From: Symbiodinium sp. CCMP2592
Lineage: Eukaryota > Sar > Dinophyceae > Suessiales > Symbiodiniaceae
Assembly: GCA_905221615.1 (NCBI GenBank)
Contig: CAJNDT010006202.1
Location: 872,927-936,926, forward strand
Reading direction: 5' to 3'
DNA: 64,000 nt
Position 1 is the first letter of the stretch. Every line of letters starts with the position of its first letter. The notes under the pieces are model-generated. The model made no database searches, had not been told where the DNA came from, and was given only the letters and a program-made list of their open reading frames with translations. Shown here one piece after another: positions 13,482-26,445 of this stretch. The translations under genes and the position numbers were made by a program.

Positions 13482-15163
13482 CTTGCATTGTACATCGTAG
13501 CCTACAGTATACTACACTGTGCTACACGAAGGGCAGGTTCTGAAAAAAAATCCACCCAAGAAATCTGCTTCACAGGGAGTCAAAGAAACCTTCCTACAGC
13601 CGACAGGCATCTCCGTGATGAGCTTGCATTTTCTGGAGGGCGGCATGGCCCCGACCAGCCGCCTGACAGAACAAAAATCTGCTCCGAAGATCTGATGGTT
13701 TTGGTCCCTTCTTGGCCTCAAAAAGCTAAGTAGCTGAGTGGATACACTTTACACTTTTTGGCATAATATTACCCACTAGTAAACTGAAAGTGTACACTTT
13801 GGGGGGGAACTCAGCCACTAAGAAAGCCTTGAGCAGCTTCCGTTTTGGTAAAAACTTGAAAGAGAAGACTTCTGGTGCAGGGGTCCATCCCGTAAAGACG
13901 TGTTTGCATCCGATTTTCGAGCTCAGGATATCTGCAGACTTGCGGCAACTCGGCTCGTCGAGCACATGTTTTTGTTTGAATATCGGTCGAGGGCTTGGGG
14001 TACTCAGTTTACAAAATTGCCGACACAGACCTGTCCAGTTTCCATCGGCAGGGTGCTGCGTTGCTACATTCCGCGATGCCTCTCCAAGTGGACTTAGCCC
14101 TGCTGGGGTTTGCCATGTGCGAGTCGAAAATTGAAGTTCAATAAACTCTGTACCGGAATGATGAGCCATCTTGAAACAGTCTGCTCGTAGCCTGGTGAGT
14201 ATTTTCCACAGGTGCCCTCGTGTTTTCATGCAGTGCTCTGTGGTGCAAGGCATGATGGCTGCTCTGTGTTTGGTAAGCTTTCACTGCGCCCGATCGTTCT
14301 TTTCGTCTGCAATGCTGGAGCCTCAGTGCACAGGCTGAGTGGGGTTGAACTGTGGTTCAGGCTGCGACTGAGGGTGCTACTTGCGGCTATATGCAAACGG
14401 GATAGGCAATGGACACGGGGTGTTGCCGGGGGCAATACATTTAGTTTTGTACTTTTGCCCTTTGAAGCAGGAGTGCAAAAATGTGTTATGTACGCGGTCT
14501 AGTGTAGTAGTCATCGAAAGGAAACTGTTGAGCATCTAAAACCCATTAACCAAAATGGTGATGGAGCATAGGGGAATTCCTTCATCTCTTGCATTTAGGG
14601 TGGCAGCACGGAAGGCAACGGCCCCTTTCATTCCGGTGCTCCCCCAGCCTAGGAGGTTTCAAGTCAAAAACCCTGAAGCCTTAGAGCTGAGAAGCTGAAA
14701 TGCTAGCCTTTGTCATAGTTGGGTAACATTTTACATTTTTACGGGTACTTGAACCCAATAAGGAATAACAATGTACATTTTTAGTCCTATCCCAACAATG
14801 AACTAGTAAATTCTACGCCTTCAATCCCTAAGCCCTACATGACTGAACCCGTATGATTGAATGCTACACGTGAGATGAGGTCGAGGAGCATCTTTCTGCA
14901 GCTGGCCTTCTTTGGCTGCCAGGACTCCGAGATTTTAGGGGCTTAGGAGCCGGGTTTAGAGCTTAGGGGCTTTGGGCTTTGTAGTTTAGGGCCTAGGGTA
15001 GCGCTTCTGCGGCGGATATAGAGTGTGCGCCCGAGGGTGAGGGGCTGGGGAATAGGAGGAGCAATGAACCAGAGAGAGGCATCGTTCGGAGGAGGAGTTT
15101 CAGGTGGGAGTCATGACGCTTGTGCCAGGTCTTCATGCTGCTAGACCCTCTGGATGCAACGGC

Positions 15164-15196
<33 letters not shown>

Positions 15197-15792
15197 GAGA
15201 GAGAGAGATGCTGTTCGGCTACGGTTGATAATTTCGACTACGCCTGTACAGTTTAGTTTGTGCCGAGTCTTGGGTACGGGAGTCGTGGCCGAGTCTGCCT
15301 GGCAAAGCGTCTGGCGGCAGGGCCCACGAATTTCAATTTAAGTTGAGGCTCGCCGAATTCCGATCCCTGGATCTCCGGCAGCATTAGCAACACCGAGCCT
15401 TGCACCAAGCACGGACAGCGTCAGAAAGCCGAGCGCGACACAGACCTTCAGGCCAAACTCCTCTCCTCTCGACCCTGGCCAGCTACGCATTTCCGCTCCT
15501 TCAACTCGCTTGAAGGAGGTGTTGCTGACAGCTGCAGCATCATCGATGCGCGCAGTGCCTAGGTTCGAGTGCAGAAGACGGCTTTGCATAGCACCACTCC
15601 TGTTCGTTCTCATGTCCGCCGGTTCTTCTCGGCCGATTTTTGTTGACATCGTGTTGCTTCGGTGCCCAGAAATCCGAATCGAAGGTGTCACCTCTGATCC
15701 TGCGAGTCCCCAAGCCAAAGCTAGTACAAGGCGGTAGACAGACAGTGAGCCAATCGCAGAGATAACCTAAGTTCAAGACTCTTCCTTGCACT
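13482..15792. other. No gene recognised
   Basis: No family motif was found. Around 15345-15737 both strands are open for over 120 codons, the minus frame including a hydrophobic stretch (ALGFLTLSVLG), but nothing identifies it. A GA microsatellite lies within the region. Confidence 0.45.
15164..15210. repeat. (GA)n microsatellite
   Basis: About 22 GA units with one GCGA interruption. Confidence 0.95.
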
Positions 15793-15903
15793 CCCTAAGG
15801 GTCCAAGTACCCAAATAGGCGGGTTTCAAGGTCCCAAAACCACTCAGAGGATGGATTTTGGGATCTTAAAACCCTACTATTTGGGTACTTGGACGCCTCT
15901 GGG
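15793..15903. mobile_element. Palindromic MITE-like element, family F
   Basis: GTCCAAGTACCCAAATAG (left) and CTATTTGGGTACTTGGAC (right) are perfect inverted repeats, with looser extensions ending in CCC/GGG. The core contains GGGATCTTAAAACCC. It is a single copy here. Confidence 0.85.
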
Positions 15904-15935
15904 ATTGCCTGAAATCTGAGAAGATTCCCGCAGCC

Positions 15936-16130
15936 CTAAACCCTAAACCCCTAAACTCTAAACCCTAAACCCTAAACCGCTCTTCACTCGCTGCCGAGGG
16001 CTCTTCGCAGCTCATCTTCTACGTCAGTACAGCCCTGCCTTGGCCACTGCGACGGTACATCACTTTAGGGTTTAGGGTTTAGGGTTCAGGGTTTAGGGTT
16101 TAGGATTTAGGGTTTAGGGTTTAGGGTTTA
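15936..16130. repeat. Paired inverted telomere-like arrays
   Basis: About six CCCTAAA-type units (15936-15980) are followed after an 85-bp spacer by about nine TTTAGGG-type units (16064-16130). The two arrays are inverted relative to each other. The right array abuts the family D element at 16132. Confidence 0.85.
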
Positions 16131-16131
16131 C

Positions 16132-16275
16132 CTAAAGTCTCCATTGTAGTTCCTTTTTCTGGTTAACCAGTTTTATGGTTAGGACCCTATAACAGAGATT
16201 TTGGTTAACCAAAAAAAGGAACTACAATGGAGACTCTCCATTGTAGTTCCTTTTTTTGGTTTAATGGAGACTATA
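16132..16275. mobile_element. Palindromic element, family D, with a nested partial copy
   Basis: CTCCATTGTAGTTCC and GGAACTACAATGGAG bound a palindrome whose inner arms contain GGTTAACCA. It is immediately followed by a second partial arm (CTCCATTGTAGTTCCTTTTT) and a closing ATGGAGACTATAGG. This looks like one element with a duplicated or nested arm. Other members are at 30372-30465 and 39793-39869. Confidence 0.85.
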
Positions 16276-19200
16276 GGTAGGGTCTCGGGTCAGGTTACTT
16301 GTAAACATATAAGCGTAAACTTGTAGGGATATACAGATATACATATGCATCACAGAAACAGACCAGAACACAACATCTTGACACATTGCAGTACGTTTGA
16401 CTACATTACATACATGCAGTCATACTTGCACATACGTACATACTCAAAGCATCATTCCAGTATTTAGATGCGCTTCAGGATGCTCAGTCATGCAAGCATG
16501 CTTGCATGCATGTATGTACTTCGTCATGTTGTCTGACATGTTCTTGGGCCGAGCTGTATGGCGCTTCCTGCGCTAGCTTTGTATCGCTTGTACGCCCGAA
16601 AATGCAGCTAGCCAGGTGCACGACTTAACGCCGCGGTAACACAAAATTCGTTGTGCAAACCGAAACTCTACCCACCAGCCCGATCGCCCTACAGATCCTG
16701 GAATGTCAACGAAGCAAACTCGCCAAATGAGTTTGGGGAGGGCTGAGCAGGTGGAGGATTGAGCTAGTTTGCAATTTTTGTCGGTCATATTGCATGGCGT
16801 GACAGGTTATTTTGTTGACACTTGGTTTTAGACATTCATGGCGCGGAACTGCCGAAGTCCCACATCATCATTCATCCTGAGCGGCGCGACGCCCGAAAGA
16901 GTCATGGCAATTACAGCACAATCGCGATCACTGGGTCGCCTTCGATACTCAGCCATACCATGACCCTTGCTCCCCGACAAGCAAAAGCCAGAAGCAAATC
17001 CAGCGGGAGAGTTCTCACAGCCTTAAAGCCGTAAGCCACGTGGAGCGCAGAGGCTCTTTCTTTTTGCGGCCCTGGGACGAGTGCCTCTGGGCTTGCTCCT
17101 TGCAGTGGATGCTTGGCTAGTGCTGGACTCTTTATCTTATCAAGTACTGTTGGGCATCTAGCTGCTTCAAATTCGCATACTTATCATCATTTCAGTGCTG
17201 TACAAACTTATGAGAATATGTGTGTACATATTTGCATATACACAAGTGTGAATGTACAAGCATGGAGACACATCTACACATGTTTCTTTATACTTGCCTA
17301 GTTATGCCATTTTCTGTGAGAGTGTAAGGATTTGAAGATCTGAGTGTTTGCGGCGTGTAAGGGCCAGCCCAGCCCCCTCGCCTCGCCCTTCGGATCAGGA
17401 TGTAGGCTGTATCTTACCAAGCCAGAACCTAATTTTCGTTGAGTTGTGTTATGGTGACTTACACAGGGACAGAAAGAAACCCTAAAGGGTAGGTTTCTAC
17501 ACTGTATCGGCCCAGGTGTGTCCCTTGCATATGGGCTGCTGGCTGGCACTCCGCGCGGCCGTTTGGCAAGCGTTTTAGAGTTTTGGGTGAGAGACGAACC
17601 TGAAAAGCCCCGAGCTCGAAAGCCAAGCCATAGGCCTACCCCTGCAGCTTCGGCCTTCTTAACAATTTTAGGGTCTACGGTTGGGTACTGCCCCCATTCA
17701 GTAACGTTTGAATAGTCCTCAATAGTCGCCCTATCATAGACTGTTACTGTACAAGGTTTAGCTTTCCTTCCTTCCTTCGGCTCTAGCTCGGAGGTTTTGG
17801 GAAAGTTGATCGAATATGACCCGGCAAGCTTTGGAGTGCTGTTGACATCCTGAGCATGCGGCATTCGAGATGGCCTTTCCTGAAGCCTTCATGAGCAGGT
17901 CGTCCAAAGTGACGTCGACGAAATTCCTAGTTACTAGTTCTGATTGAGTTGTGGAGCTGGGAAGGGCCAACTATCTCTCTCGTGCCCAAGTCCCCCGCCC
18001 GGTCTTGCCATGTTGCGAGGGGCAGAAGCCGGGAAAACCCGAGGTCCCCTGCAAAAAATGGAACTATACGGCATCCAATACAGGGTGGAAGAATCGGTAC
18101 GAGTATCACCGCTTTGGAACTATAGTGATGGCACGTCGAGAGAGCGAGAGACATCCCAGTTTTGTCTCGTTTGTACTGTATTGCAATGTACCCCGACACT
18201 CTATTCGCAACATTGAGGCATCTATGTTGCCCACCTCCGGCTTGTCTTTGCAAGGCTTGCACGGGTCTCTCATCGCACTGCTTGGCGCTGGGCCTTCTTC
18301 AATGTGCAGGCGCTTCTGGGTTTCCCTGGGCCCTGGAAGGAGTGTACGTCAAGTTGTTGCAGTGCTGGCTGGACAGGCGGTTTTTGGTGCTAGGCGCAAG
18401 AAACGAGGCTTTGAAGATCTGAAATGGATCTTGTCTTGTCTGGTCACAGCGATTGAAGGGGTTCAGCTGTAGGGCCTAAACACTTTTTACATTGTGGACC
18501 TGGCCGTGACGAGGTTCGGACCGAACGTTTTGTGGGTTTTTATCCATCTCAGTAAGTCTAGTTAAATGCAAAGGTGGTTTTTAGTCACATCTTCTTTTTT
18601 CATGTGGGGAGAGGCAAGAGGAAGAGGCAGAGGTCTAAACTCTAGCTCCGTTGGACCAATCTTCATATTATAGTTGCTTAGAATTGCAAAAATTTGAATA
18701 TCAAAAGGGTCGTATTATTATTTGCAGGGCTATCACGGACTAGTTGTGAACATCATCATCGTCCCCTCGAAGGTGCCGTGCTGACGCATTTTGCTGTTGA
18801 GACTGCCGAGCTTGAGTCACTCGGCTTGCTCCCGTTTGTCATGCTCATCGAGTTCGGGCCCGTCTCAGAATATCTTTACGGTTCGACAAGATTTCCTTCC
18901 GGGTTCTACGGCGGGTAGATCATTCTATAGTTCGTGAGGTTTTGTCATAGGGCTCAGATTTCACAGTGGGGTCTCAAGTGGAGGAAGCTCCTTGACAGGG
19001 ATAGACGTGTGTCATCACTGGACGACCCAAGCAAAAGCTGCCTGAATAATGGTAGCCTGGTAGTAGTAGCAATAGTAATAATGGCAATAATGAAAAACTG
19101 AGCATCGTCATAATAATTGTAATGCCAATACGAATACTACCAATCATATTACCGATGCTAATAGCAATAACAGTTTTGGTGCTGCTGACATGAACCCCTT

Positions 19201-20244
19201 GGCCCGCAAATCCCCCGACTTGAAACTTTTCATGTGGTGGAGCTCCGGTGCTTGAGGAACTTCCGTTTCCTGTCGGCCCTTACCAGCGAACAGCAGCACA
19301 TGGAGTCCATGCACATGGTCTTTCGAGGCAGCTCGCACCGAATTTTCTGCAGAACTTTTCGGGAGTGCAGAGTGCATATTAGGTTTCAGGTGGCAGTTGA
19401 ATCAGGGCTTCTAGTCGAAAGGAATCTTGTTTTACTCGTGGCATCGAAGTATCGGACCGGGTGTTCACAAGAGCAGGTTCCACGGGCCAGAAGCTGGAAG
19501 GGGATTGAAAGCATAGGGCTGGCAGCCAGCAGCCAGATAGGAGTACGTCCGGAAGGCAGACGACAGCATGAGTGTTGATGCGGGTATTCCAGAGTCGTTT
19601 TTCACTGACACCATCACTTGACGCGGAAAAGCCAAGAGCCCTGCACCCACAGAAGTCCATCGGGTTTCATTGCTGTACGAGTCGAAATAGTTACCAAGTG
19701 TTCCGTGTCAGAATACCGACAAGCCCTATTTGGAATATTATGGCCCTTATGTGTCTCTGGCTACACTGTAAACCCAACCTTCCAGACCATGAGCCCATGC
19801 ACTTTCTTCCACAGACACACGGCTGTTTCAGGGAGTGGAAATAAAATGGAAGCAAACGAAAATGTGAATAACATGAGCCCGCCATCACAAGCAAGGCCTC
19901 AGCCAAGCCTAAGGCCTAAGGACATAGATTTCAATTATGTATATAAGGGTTTCAGTTAAAGCTCGTAGACTTTTTGCTGCTGCAGAGGAATGGTTTCCAG
20001 CCTTTTCGCGCCTTGGATTGAGATGTTAGATGGAGGTGGCTTGCAAGAGGACCCAGGGATATCGCTGACATGAAGTCTCAAATTTGACAGATGCAATCGT
20101 GCCATTGAATATAAAACCAGTCGCCCGAGAAAAGGTCAACACACAGCCTCTTGCATGAAGACGATGGTTGTTGCTTCCAATGGCGCACCGGCGCCTAAAC
20201 GTACATGTCACGATCGTGAGCTTTGCTTGCTCCTCTTCCTCCTA
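16276..20244. other. No gene recognised
   Basis: Several open frames of 60-190 codons overlap on both strands (for example 17298-17864 minus) but carry no domain signature and are close to chance expectation. AT-rich ATAC/CATA tracts occur near 16330-16520 and 17215-17290, and imperfect AATAAT repeats near 19060-19165. Confidence 0.5.
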
Positions 20245-20325
20245 CGACCTCCACTGCTGCTACTACTACTCCTGCTGCTGCTGCTGCTTCTGCTTCAGCT
20301 GCCGCTGCTACCACTCCTGCTACGG

Positions 20326-20387
<62 letters not shown>

Positions 20388-20572
20388 GCTACAACTGCTA
20401 CTACTGCTGCTACTACTGCTACTGCTACTGCTACTGCTGCTACTGCTGCTGCTGCTGCTGCGACTGCTGCTGCTACTGCTACTGCTTCCGCTGCTGCTAC
20501 TGCTACTGCTACTGCTACCGCTACTGCTACTGCTACTGACTGCTACTACTTCGACGACGACGACTCCTACTA
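20245..20572. repeat. Imperfect CTA/CTG trinucleotide tract
   Basis: Over 320 bp of CTG, CTA and CTT triplets with a near-pure CTA centre (20330-20385). It opens all three forward frames and one reverse frame as homopolymer-like peptides (Leu, Thr/Ala, Tyr/Cys, Ser), which are repeat artefacts. Confidence 0.95.
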
Positions 20573-22241
20573 CTTCTGGATGCATGCATGACTCGCTTAG
20601 GATGCATCCTGCATCTGCTACTCAGATGCACAAACTTTTTGAGTTGTGAGAGTCCTTCGCGAGTGAGGAGCTTTGGGGTTCAAGGTTTTGGGGTTTCTGA
20701 TTCTGACCTGTTAACTTTTCAATATAATTCTATTCCACATGTGGTGTGTGGAATTGTGGCTTTCTGCACCCGGTCATAAAATGCATGTTCAAGTAGATGC
20801 AGGCAGGTGTACATGCGTTGTCGCATCGCTCGTGTCAGCTGCAGAACTTGGGAGTGGGAAGCTGTCCCCAGATGTAGTTTTCGATTGCGGGCTCAGGCCT
20901 CGTGGGAATTGGTTTAGTTGGCTTTGGTTTACCAGGTATGCAACGTAGAGCTCGAGGCAAGGAGGTTTCTGGGACGAATCCGAGCCATCCTTCAGATAAG
21001 GGCAAGGATGATTGCCGTCCATTGCCAGGTAATGATGATGGCCAGGTTCATTGCTGGTCTCAGTCCGCCCCACCGACCGATGAGGCTGGCTCTCCCGGGA
21101 GCATCAGCGGCCGTGAAATTTGGGATTTTGTCTTTGTTCCCTCGATATCGACAGCTACATGGTACCGTCTAAAAGGGTGTGTTATTGCGTACGGTGTGTT
21201 CCAGACTCCAGACTTCTAAGAGAGTTAGAGCCTGCATAAAGTGCGCAAGACTGCGGTAGTACAATCCACTGTAAGTGAACCTCACGGACGAGTGTTTCTT
21301 TGTCGTGGATGTAGCTGGGCAACACCAGACCCTTGACAAGGCTTCGGCTGCGGGTCCAGGGCTATAGGAGCTTTGCGTATGGTGGCGATGGCGCCGACCG
21401 TTTTGCCACGGGAGCACCTGAACTGTAAAAATCCATTCGAAGCTCTTCGCAGATGGATTTGGCGACGGCGTCACTGGTTACAGCAGAGAATCTCTTCGAC
21501 TTGCTCCCCGTCTCATTATTTCTTCATTTCCTAATTGCTCCAGTTGTTGTTTGTAGTTGTTTGTCTTTTCCGAGAAAGTAGTTGGTCTGGCATCAAGCCC
21601 ATTTTGGATTTGCAATAGCTCCGAAGAAACATCACCCTGGAAAATCCGATCCTGCAGATCCACATCCAAGATCCCCTGGAAGCCGGTGTAGGAAGTGTGG
21701 GACTTAATTGAAGCCAAAGACCATGCAGCCAACCTTTTTCGACTCGAGGCCGAAGCATGCACATATAGGACTCTAGGACCATAGGATCCGCTTTGATAGT
21801 AGGGCTCCAAAACCTATGAGCCCTCACCGGGTTGCCAGGACCTCAGGGTCACCCCGCCCGAAATCCCACAAACCCTGTAAACCGACATCCTGACCCAAAG
21901 ATCCTTTTGAACCATCCTCCAATTTTAAAGAAATTTCTCCCTCCGCGAGCCCAGGACGGATGGTTCTTTTCTTGGGTATAGGGCTTTATAGGGTTCTATT
22001 GGGGTTTGAAGGGCTTCACCTTATAGGGTTCTACGAAGGTTTATTGGGTTTTAGACGGTTTCATGGGCTTGTGTAAGGGTTTACAGGCTTCTAAAAACTA
22101 GTCTAAAAGGGTTCACAGAGCTTGACAAAGGTTGAAAGGGTTCAGACGGTTTCATGGGCTTGTGTAAGGCTTTAAGTTTTGTGTGACTCAGGACTTCCAA
22201 TGTGGCAGAGTCGAAGTGCCTGAGCTTCAAGCGCCTAAGGC

Positions 22242-22455
22242 TGTCTGGTTCTTAGTAGTGAATGGGGTATATGGGGTTCCTTTGAGAGTTACTATGGGGG
22301 CTACTATAAGGGTTAGACTATACGGGTTTAGGGTTCTTAGTAGGCAATCTGGTTCTTGGTAGGGAATGGGGGAATGGGTTATGGAGACTACTTTTGGAAA
22401 TTTTTTAGGCGCAGGATAGGGATCCATTCCCGCATTCCCTACTAAGCACCAGACA
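22242..22455. repeat. Inverted repeat, possibly an eroded element
   Basis: TGTCTGGTTCTTAGTAGTGA at the left mirrors CCCTACTAAGCACCAGACA at the right, with an internal near-repeat of the left end at about 22332. The inside is TATAGGGTT-rich. At about 214 bp it is longer than the other palindromes. Confidence 0.6.
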
Positions 22456-22975
22456 GAAGGATGGTCAAGTTGTTGACCGGCGCTCAGGCTAGTTGTGGGA
22501 TGTTATTCGGGATTACCTGTAGCATGCATATATATATATATATATTTCAGTACGCTTCCGAGACCGTTGATTCTTCCGCCCCACGGCAGGAGACAGTTGC
22601 GACGTGGCATAACCGCAGTTTAGGCTACAGCGCCGGGGGGAGAAGATATTTGATAAGCATATTCTGGACTCCGACTCCGGACTGGCACCAAGATCGGCCC
22701 AAGTGGTCGAAACTGTCGTCGCGGTCTTGACCCAAAGCTTTCACAACGTACGGTCTCTGACTAGATGTGATATATAGGGGCAAGAATGAGCAGCTTGATT
22801 CTTCCATCGCTTTGTCAGTCCAGCATTGGATGCTCTTTTTGAGATCCTGTTCCACTTGTCCAGCCATCCTGAAACACGATTTCTTGAGAAGTCGACACAT
22901 GATTCGGTTTCAGGTGCTTGAGCTTATTCATAATGCTATTGCATTTGCGACTTTGGATGCCACGCCTCTTGCTCT

Positions 22976-23040
22976 GCTTGTTGGGAGGTAAGCCTTAGGG
23001 CCTGATCATGTTGGGAGGTAAACCTTAGGGCCTGATCATG
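22976..23040. repeat. Two-unit tandem duplication of about 31 bp
   Basis: The unit TTGGGAGGTAAGCCTTAGGG plus CCTGATCATG is repeated twice with a single mismatch (AAG/AAA). Confidence 0.9.
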
Positions 23041-23385
23041 TGTGGCATGATCCGATTTCACTGATGGTGCACACTTTCCACCCTCAGCCCTCGAACCTAA
23101 ACATACTAAAATCCTTAAATCCCGTCAAACCTCAGCCCCCCAAATCAAACTGAAGTTTGTTAGAAACCCCAAACCCTCTACCACAACCCAAAAGGCAGCT
23201 GTCGGACTTCCTCCAGCACCTGAGCTTGAAAGCTTTGGCATCAGCAGAGCCTTAGCCGAAGCTGAGACTTAGGTCATGAGATGTGGGATATGCAAAGCTC
23301 CTTTCGGGCAAATTATGGAGAACTTGGCGGTTGTTTCCACGTTGCATGTGCGCTAAGCATACCACTATATGTACATGTGTATATA

Positions 23386-23426
23386 CACACACACACACAT
23401 ATAGAGAGAGAGAGAGAGAGAGAGAG
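23386..23426. repeat. (CA)n followed by (GA)n
   Basis: Seven CA units are followed, after ATATA, by about twelve GA units. Confidence 0.9.
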
Positions 23427-26267
23427 TAGTCGGAGCAGTCCCGATAGTGTCGCAGTGCCAGGCGTATGCCGGTGCGTGTGCGTGTGTGCGCATGCGTTGC
23501 AGAGTGTACATGCATAGGTGTCCACACCCGCGACCTGAGGCAGCCTTGAAAAGAGGTAACTGTGACAAACATGTATGTCGCCTGCATGCAGGGCTGTACT
23601 TACGGGTACCTGTAGCTGGACTGGACTTGCGTGACTAGTGACTAGGACCGAGCTGTTCCGCTGTCACCGGTTCAATGAGACCCTGACGTCTCTTCTGCAC
23701 ACAGCTTCCTTCGACCATGCTCAGGAGAGGGCGGCGAGTGTCACCATCAAGCTCAAAAGAAGCATCTTCGAGGCGCGACCTCCAACTTCAAAATCTCGAT
23801 CTCTTGCACTTCGGGATGAAACATTGAAGGCAGAAGCTTGAATTTCGACCTAAAACGACTAAAGCCACATGCAGCAAAAGCACAACACGACTATCTACCG
23901 GCAACAGCCCTCGTGAGCCCGAAGCCACAGTGTCGACCCGAAACACCGAAGCAGAAGCTCTTTGTGGAGAAGTTTGGCTGGAGGGGAGCCCAAGCTGAAA
24001 CCCGTGACCTTGCATCGTCAATACTACCATCCTAATTCGTTGAATCGCATGGCCTGGTTGAGGGATGTTGTGCCTCGGGCCATTCCTGTGCGCATTACAG
24101 CATGTGGCGGGACGGGCATCTGTACGCAGAGATGCTGAAACCATTCTATTTTGCAGGGTTTTGCGTGGCCTATTGGGGCAAGTTCGTTGGTTTTCAAGAT
24201 GCTGTGGATATTGCCACGATTTTATTTCATGATCCAGACTGTTACCCAGCAACCCTGACGACACTGCCTTTGCATCCGAACTTGACAAACATCGATGCCT
24301 GTCTCTTAATCCCAGTTTTATTATGTATGCCGACTGCATTGCCTTTGGCCGCGAAGGTCTGTCAGTATTTAAGTGCGTCGCTCCAGCAATGCTCAAGATC
24401 GTGATCGGTGCACAGGGTGTTCGTGTAAATGCAGAAAGGATTGCTTATTTGGCACTGGAGTTGCGCCAGGAGCTCCCATAACCGAAGCCACATTTTTTCA
24501 CAATGCACCCGACATCCTTAGCCAGGCCCATCTCTCAAAGGGCGCGGAGACCAAAGCCTGGGGCACAAGTATGAATTCCTCCGCCCGAAAATGTCGTGGT
24601 CAAGCCTTGCCTCAAAACTTTCAGCCGGGTAGGTCCAGCTGTACGGCTTCAAGGTGCCGGCGCGAACCCATCGAAACTCGGCATCAGGTCTACTGGCATC
24701 AGCATCAGTCAGACCATCTGCGCGAAATTTTAACAAGACATTTTCGCGGTTCGCTTCTGTACGAAGTCCCTTCTGAGATCGGCAAGTCTGACGTCCTAGA
24801 ATCTATTGTCTGACCAGCTACCTGACATCATTAGATGCCCAAACTGCAGATATCTTCGTGCAAACTCTCGCGAGTTTCAGAGCTGTTTGGATGACCCGAT
24901 GAGCCACCAGTCCTCAGCATCCCTCAGCTCAGCACGACTTTGTAATAGATTGTACCATCGCAACCTGAGCCCTCTAGCTTAGTGGAGGGACCGTGGCAAC
25001 ACGCTGCTCATATCGCAGCTTACTTTGGCAAACATTTGATGCGAAGAAGATAGCTCCTCACGGCGATCTACATAACAACTTAGACGAATCCTGCTGCAGA
25101 TGTGGTATTCGTACACATTTGAGAACTCTAAGGCATTCTAGGCATACATGCACGTCGATGGAGCAGCTGTCGAAAATGTGCACACTGTCCGTCTCGGCTT
25201 GTGCAGCAATGTTGTGTCTAGAGTTGGGGGACCTATTCACACCATCTTCATTCTCCGAGAGCTCCTGCGAGGATTGAAGTCTCCGTCCGAGACTGGCTTC
25301 GGAGAGGGGCGGATCTTGATCGGGGTGACCCTCGGCTGGCCTATGGAGGGTGAGACTTAAGAGCATGCATGATAGAGTCTGACACGGGTTACCTGTGGAT
25401 CATGTTTCGTCCGAAGGTTGTCTATTCAGTGAGACGAGGTAAGCTTTTGCAGAATATTTTCAGGGTTATATTAGAAGCATCCCCAGTGATCAGACAGTTT
25501 GAGAAAGCGCATGGCTGCTTTAGGATATCCTACCCAGTCTGCCAGGAAGCTCACAGCTGCCCAAGAGAGACTTGTCTGATTAAGCGTGTGCTGCGCAGGG
25601 ATGCCAGGCATAGGATACTTGTACCTTCAAATCCTCATCCCCAGCAAGATTTGGGGGCACGCTGGGGATGTCATGCCAGGTTGATTGTATGGGCATTCGG
25701 GGTGTGTATGTGTGCGTGTGTGTGTTGGGGGGGGGGGGGGGCATGCATGGAAAGTTTAGCTAGGAGGCCGTATGCCGCGGGGCGCCAAAATTCAATCAAC
25801 CAAGGGTCCCCAGTACTTCACACTTCACACCACTCTGTCAACGAACCATTACGACTTTTCTGTGGCTGCAGCATGTACTGGGGCCTGAGCCAAGGAAAGA
25901 CCCCCTTCTTCAGAGAGCCTCAGGGAGTAGCGTAGACCCCTGACTAAGACAAACGGGGGGGCGATCGGACGAGTTATTAACCGGGGGGGGCAAGATTACT
26001 TCCAATTACAGATGCCTTGCCCAGGGCCCGCGCAACCTCCAAGGGGCGATCTGGCGTTGACTCCCCGGGGTCGAAGGCCGCAAGCAGGCGCCTCCAGACA
26101 GGGCTAAACTAAGCATACAAGAAACACAAGTCAACAGGTGGATACGGAGATAAACGAACAAGCAGCTAGCTGATAACTATTATATACGTATTCAGATAAG
26201 CAAGTGAGAGAACAGAGGAACAAAGCACGCATAGGTTTATCGCAATACATGAACTGTACATGTATAT

Positions 26268-26445
26268 GTATATACATATCTGTGTATATGTAAAATTTAT
26301 AGGTATGTCGGTGTATATATGCATATATATATATATATATGAATATATATATATATATATATGTATTTATACAGGTATGGCATAATATGTGTAGATGTAT
26401 ATACATACATACATACATACATACATGCACACACATACATATATA
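26268..26445. repeat. AT-rich (TA)n and (ATAC)n tracts
   Basis: Several TA runs (26315-26340, 26343-26362) are followed by six or seven CATA units (26401-26427). Confidence 0.85.

Noticed and set aside
15936..16130. True chromosome end
   Set aside because: The telomere-type arrays are short, degenerate, inverted against each other and flanked by unique sequence on both sides; they are interstitial.
17298..17864. 188-codon minus-strand open frame
   Set aside because: Chance length, no recognisable motif, and it spans sequence with no coding-like composition.
20155..20649. Leu-, Thr/Ala-, Tyr/Cys- and Ser-rich open frames
   Set aside because: All are read from one CTA/CTG microsatellite in different frames; low-complexity artefacts.
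23788..24396. 202-codon minus-strand open frame
   Set aside because: In about 128 kb of six-frame sequence at this base composition, frames of 120-200 codons occur by chance. It has no domain, signal peptide or splice partner.
25369..25935. 188-codon + open frame
   Set aside because: It runs through a GTGTGT/poly-G stretch (25705-25741) and shows no family motif.
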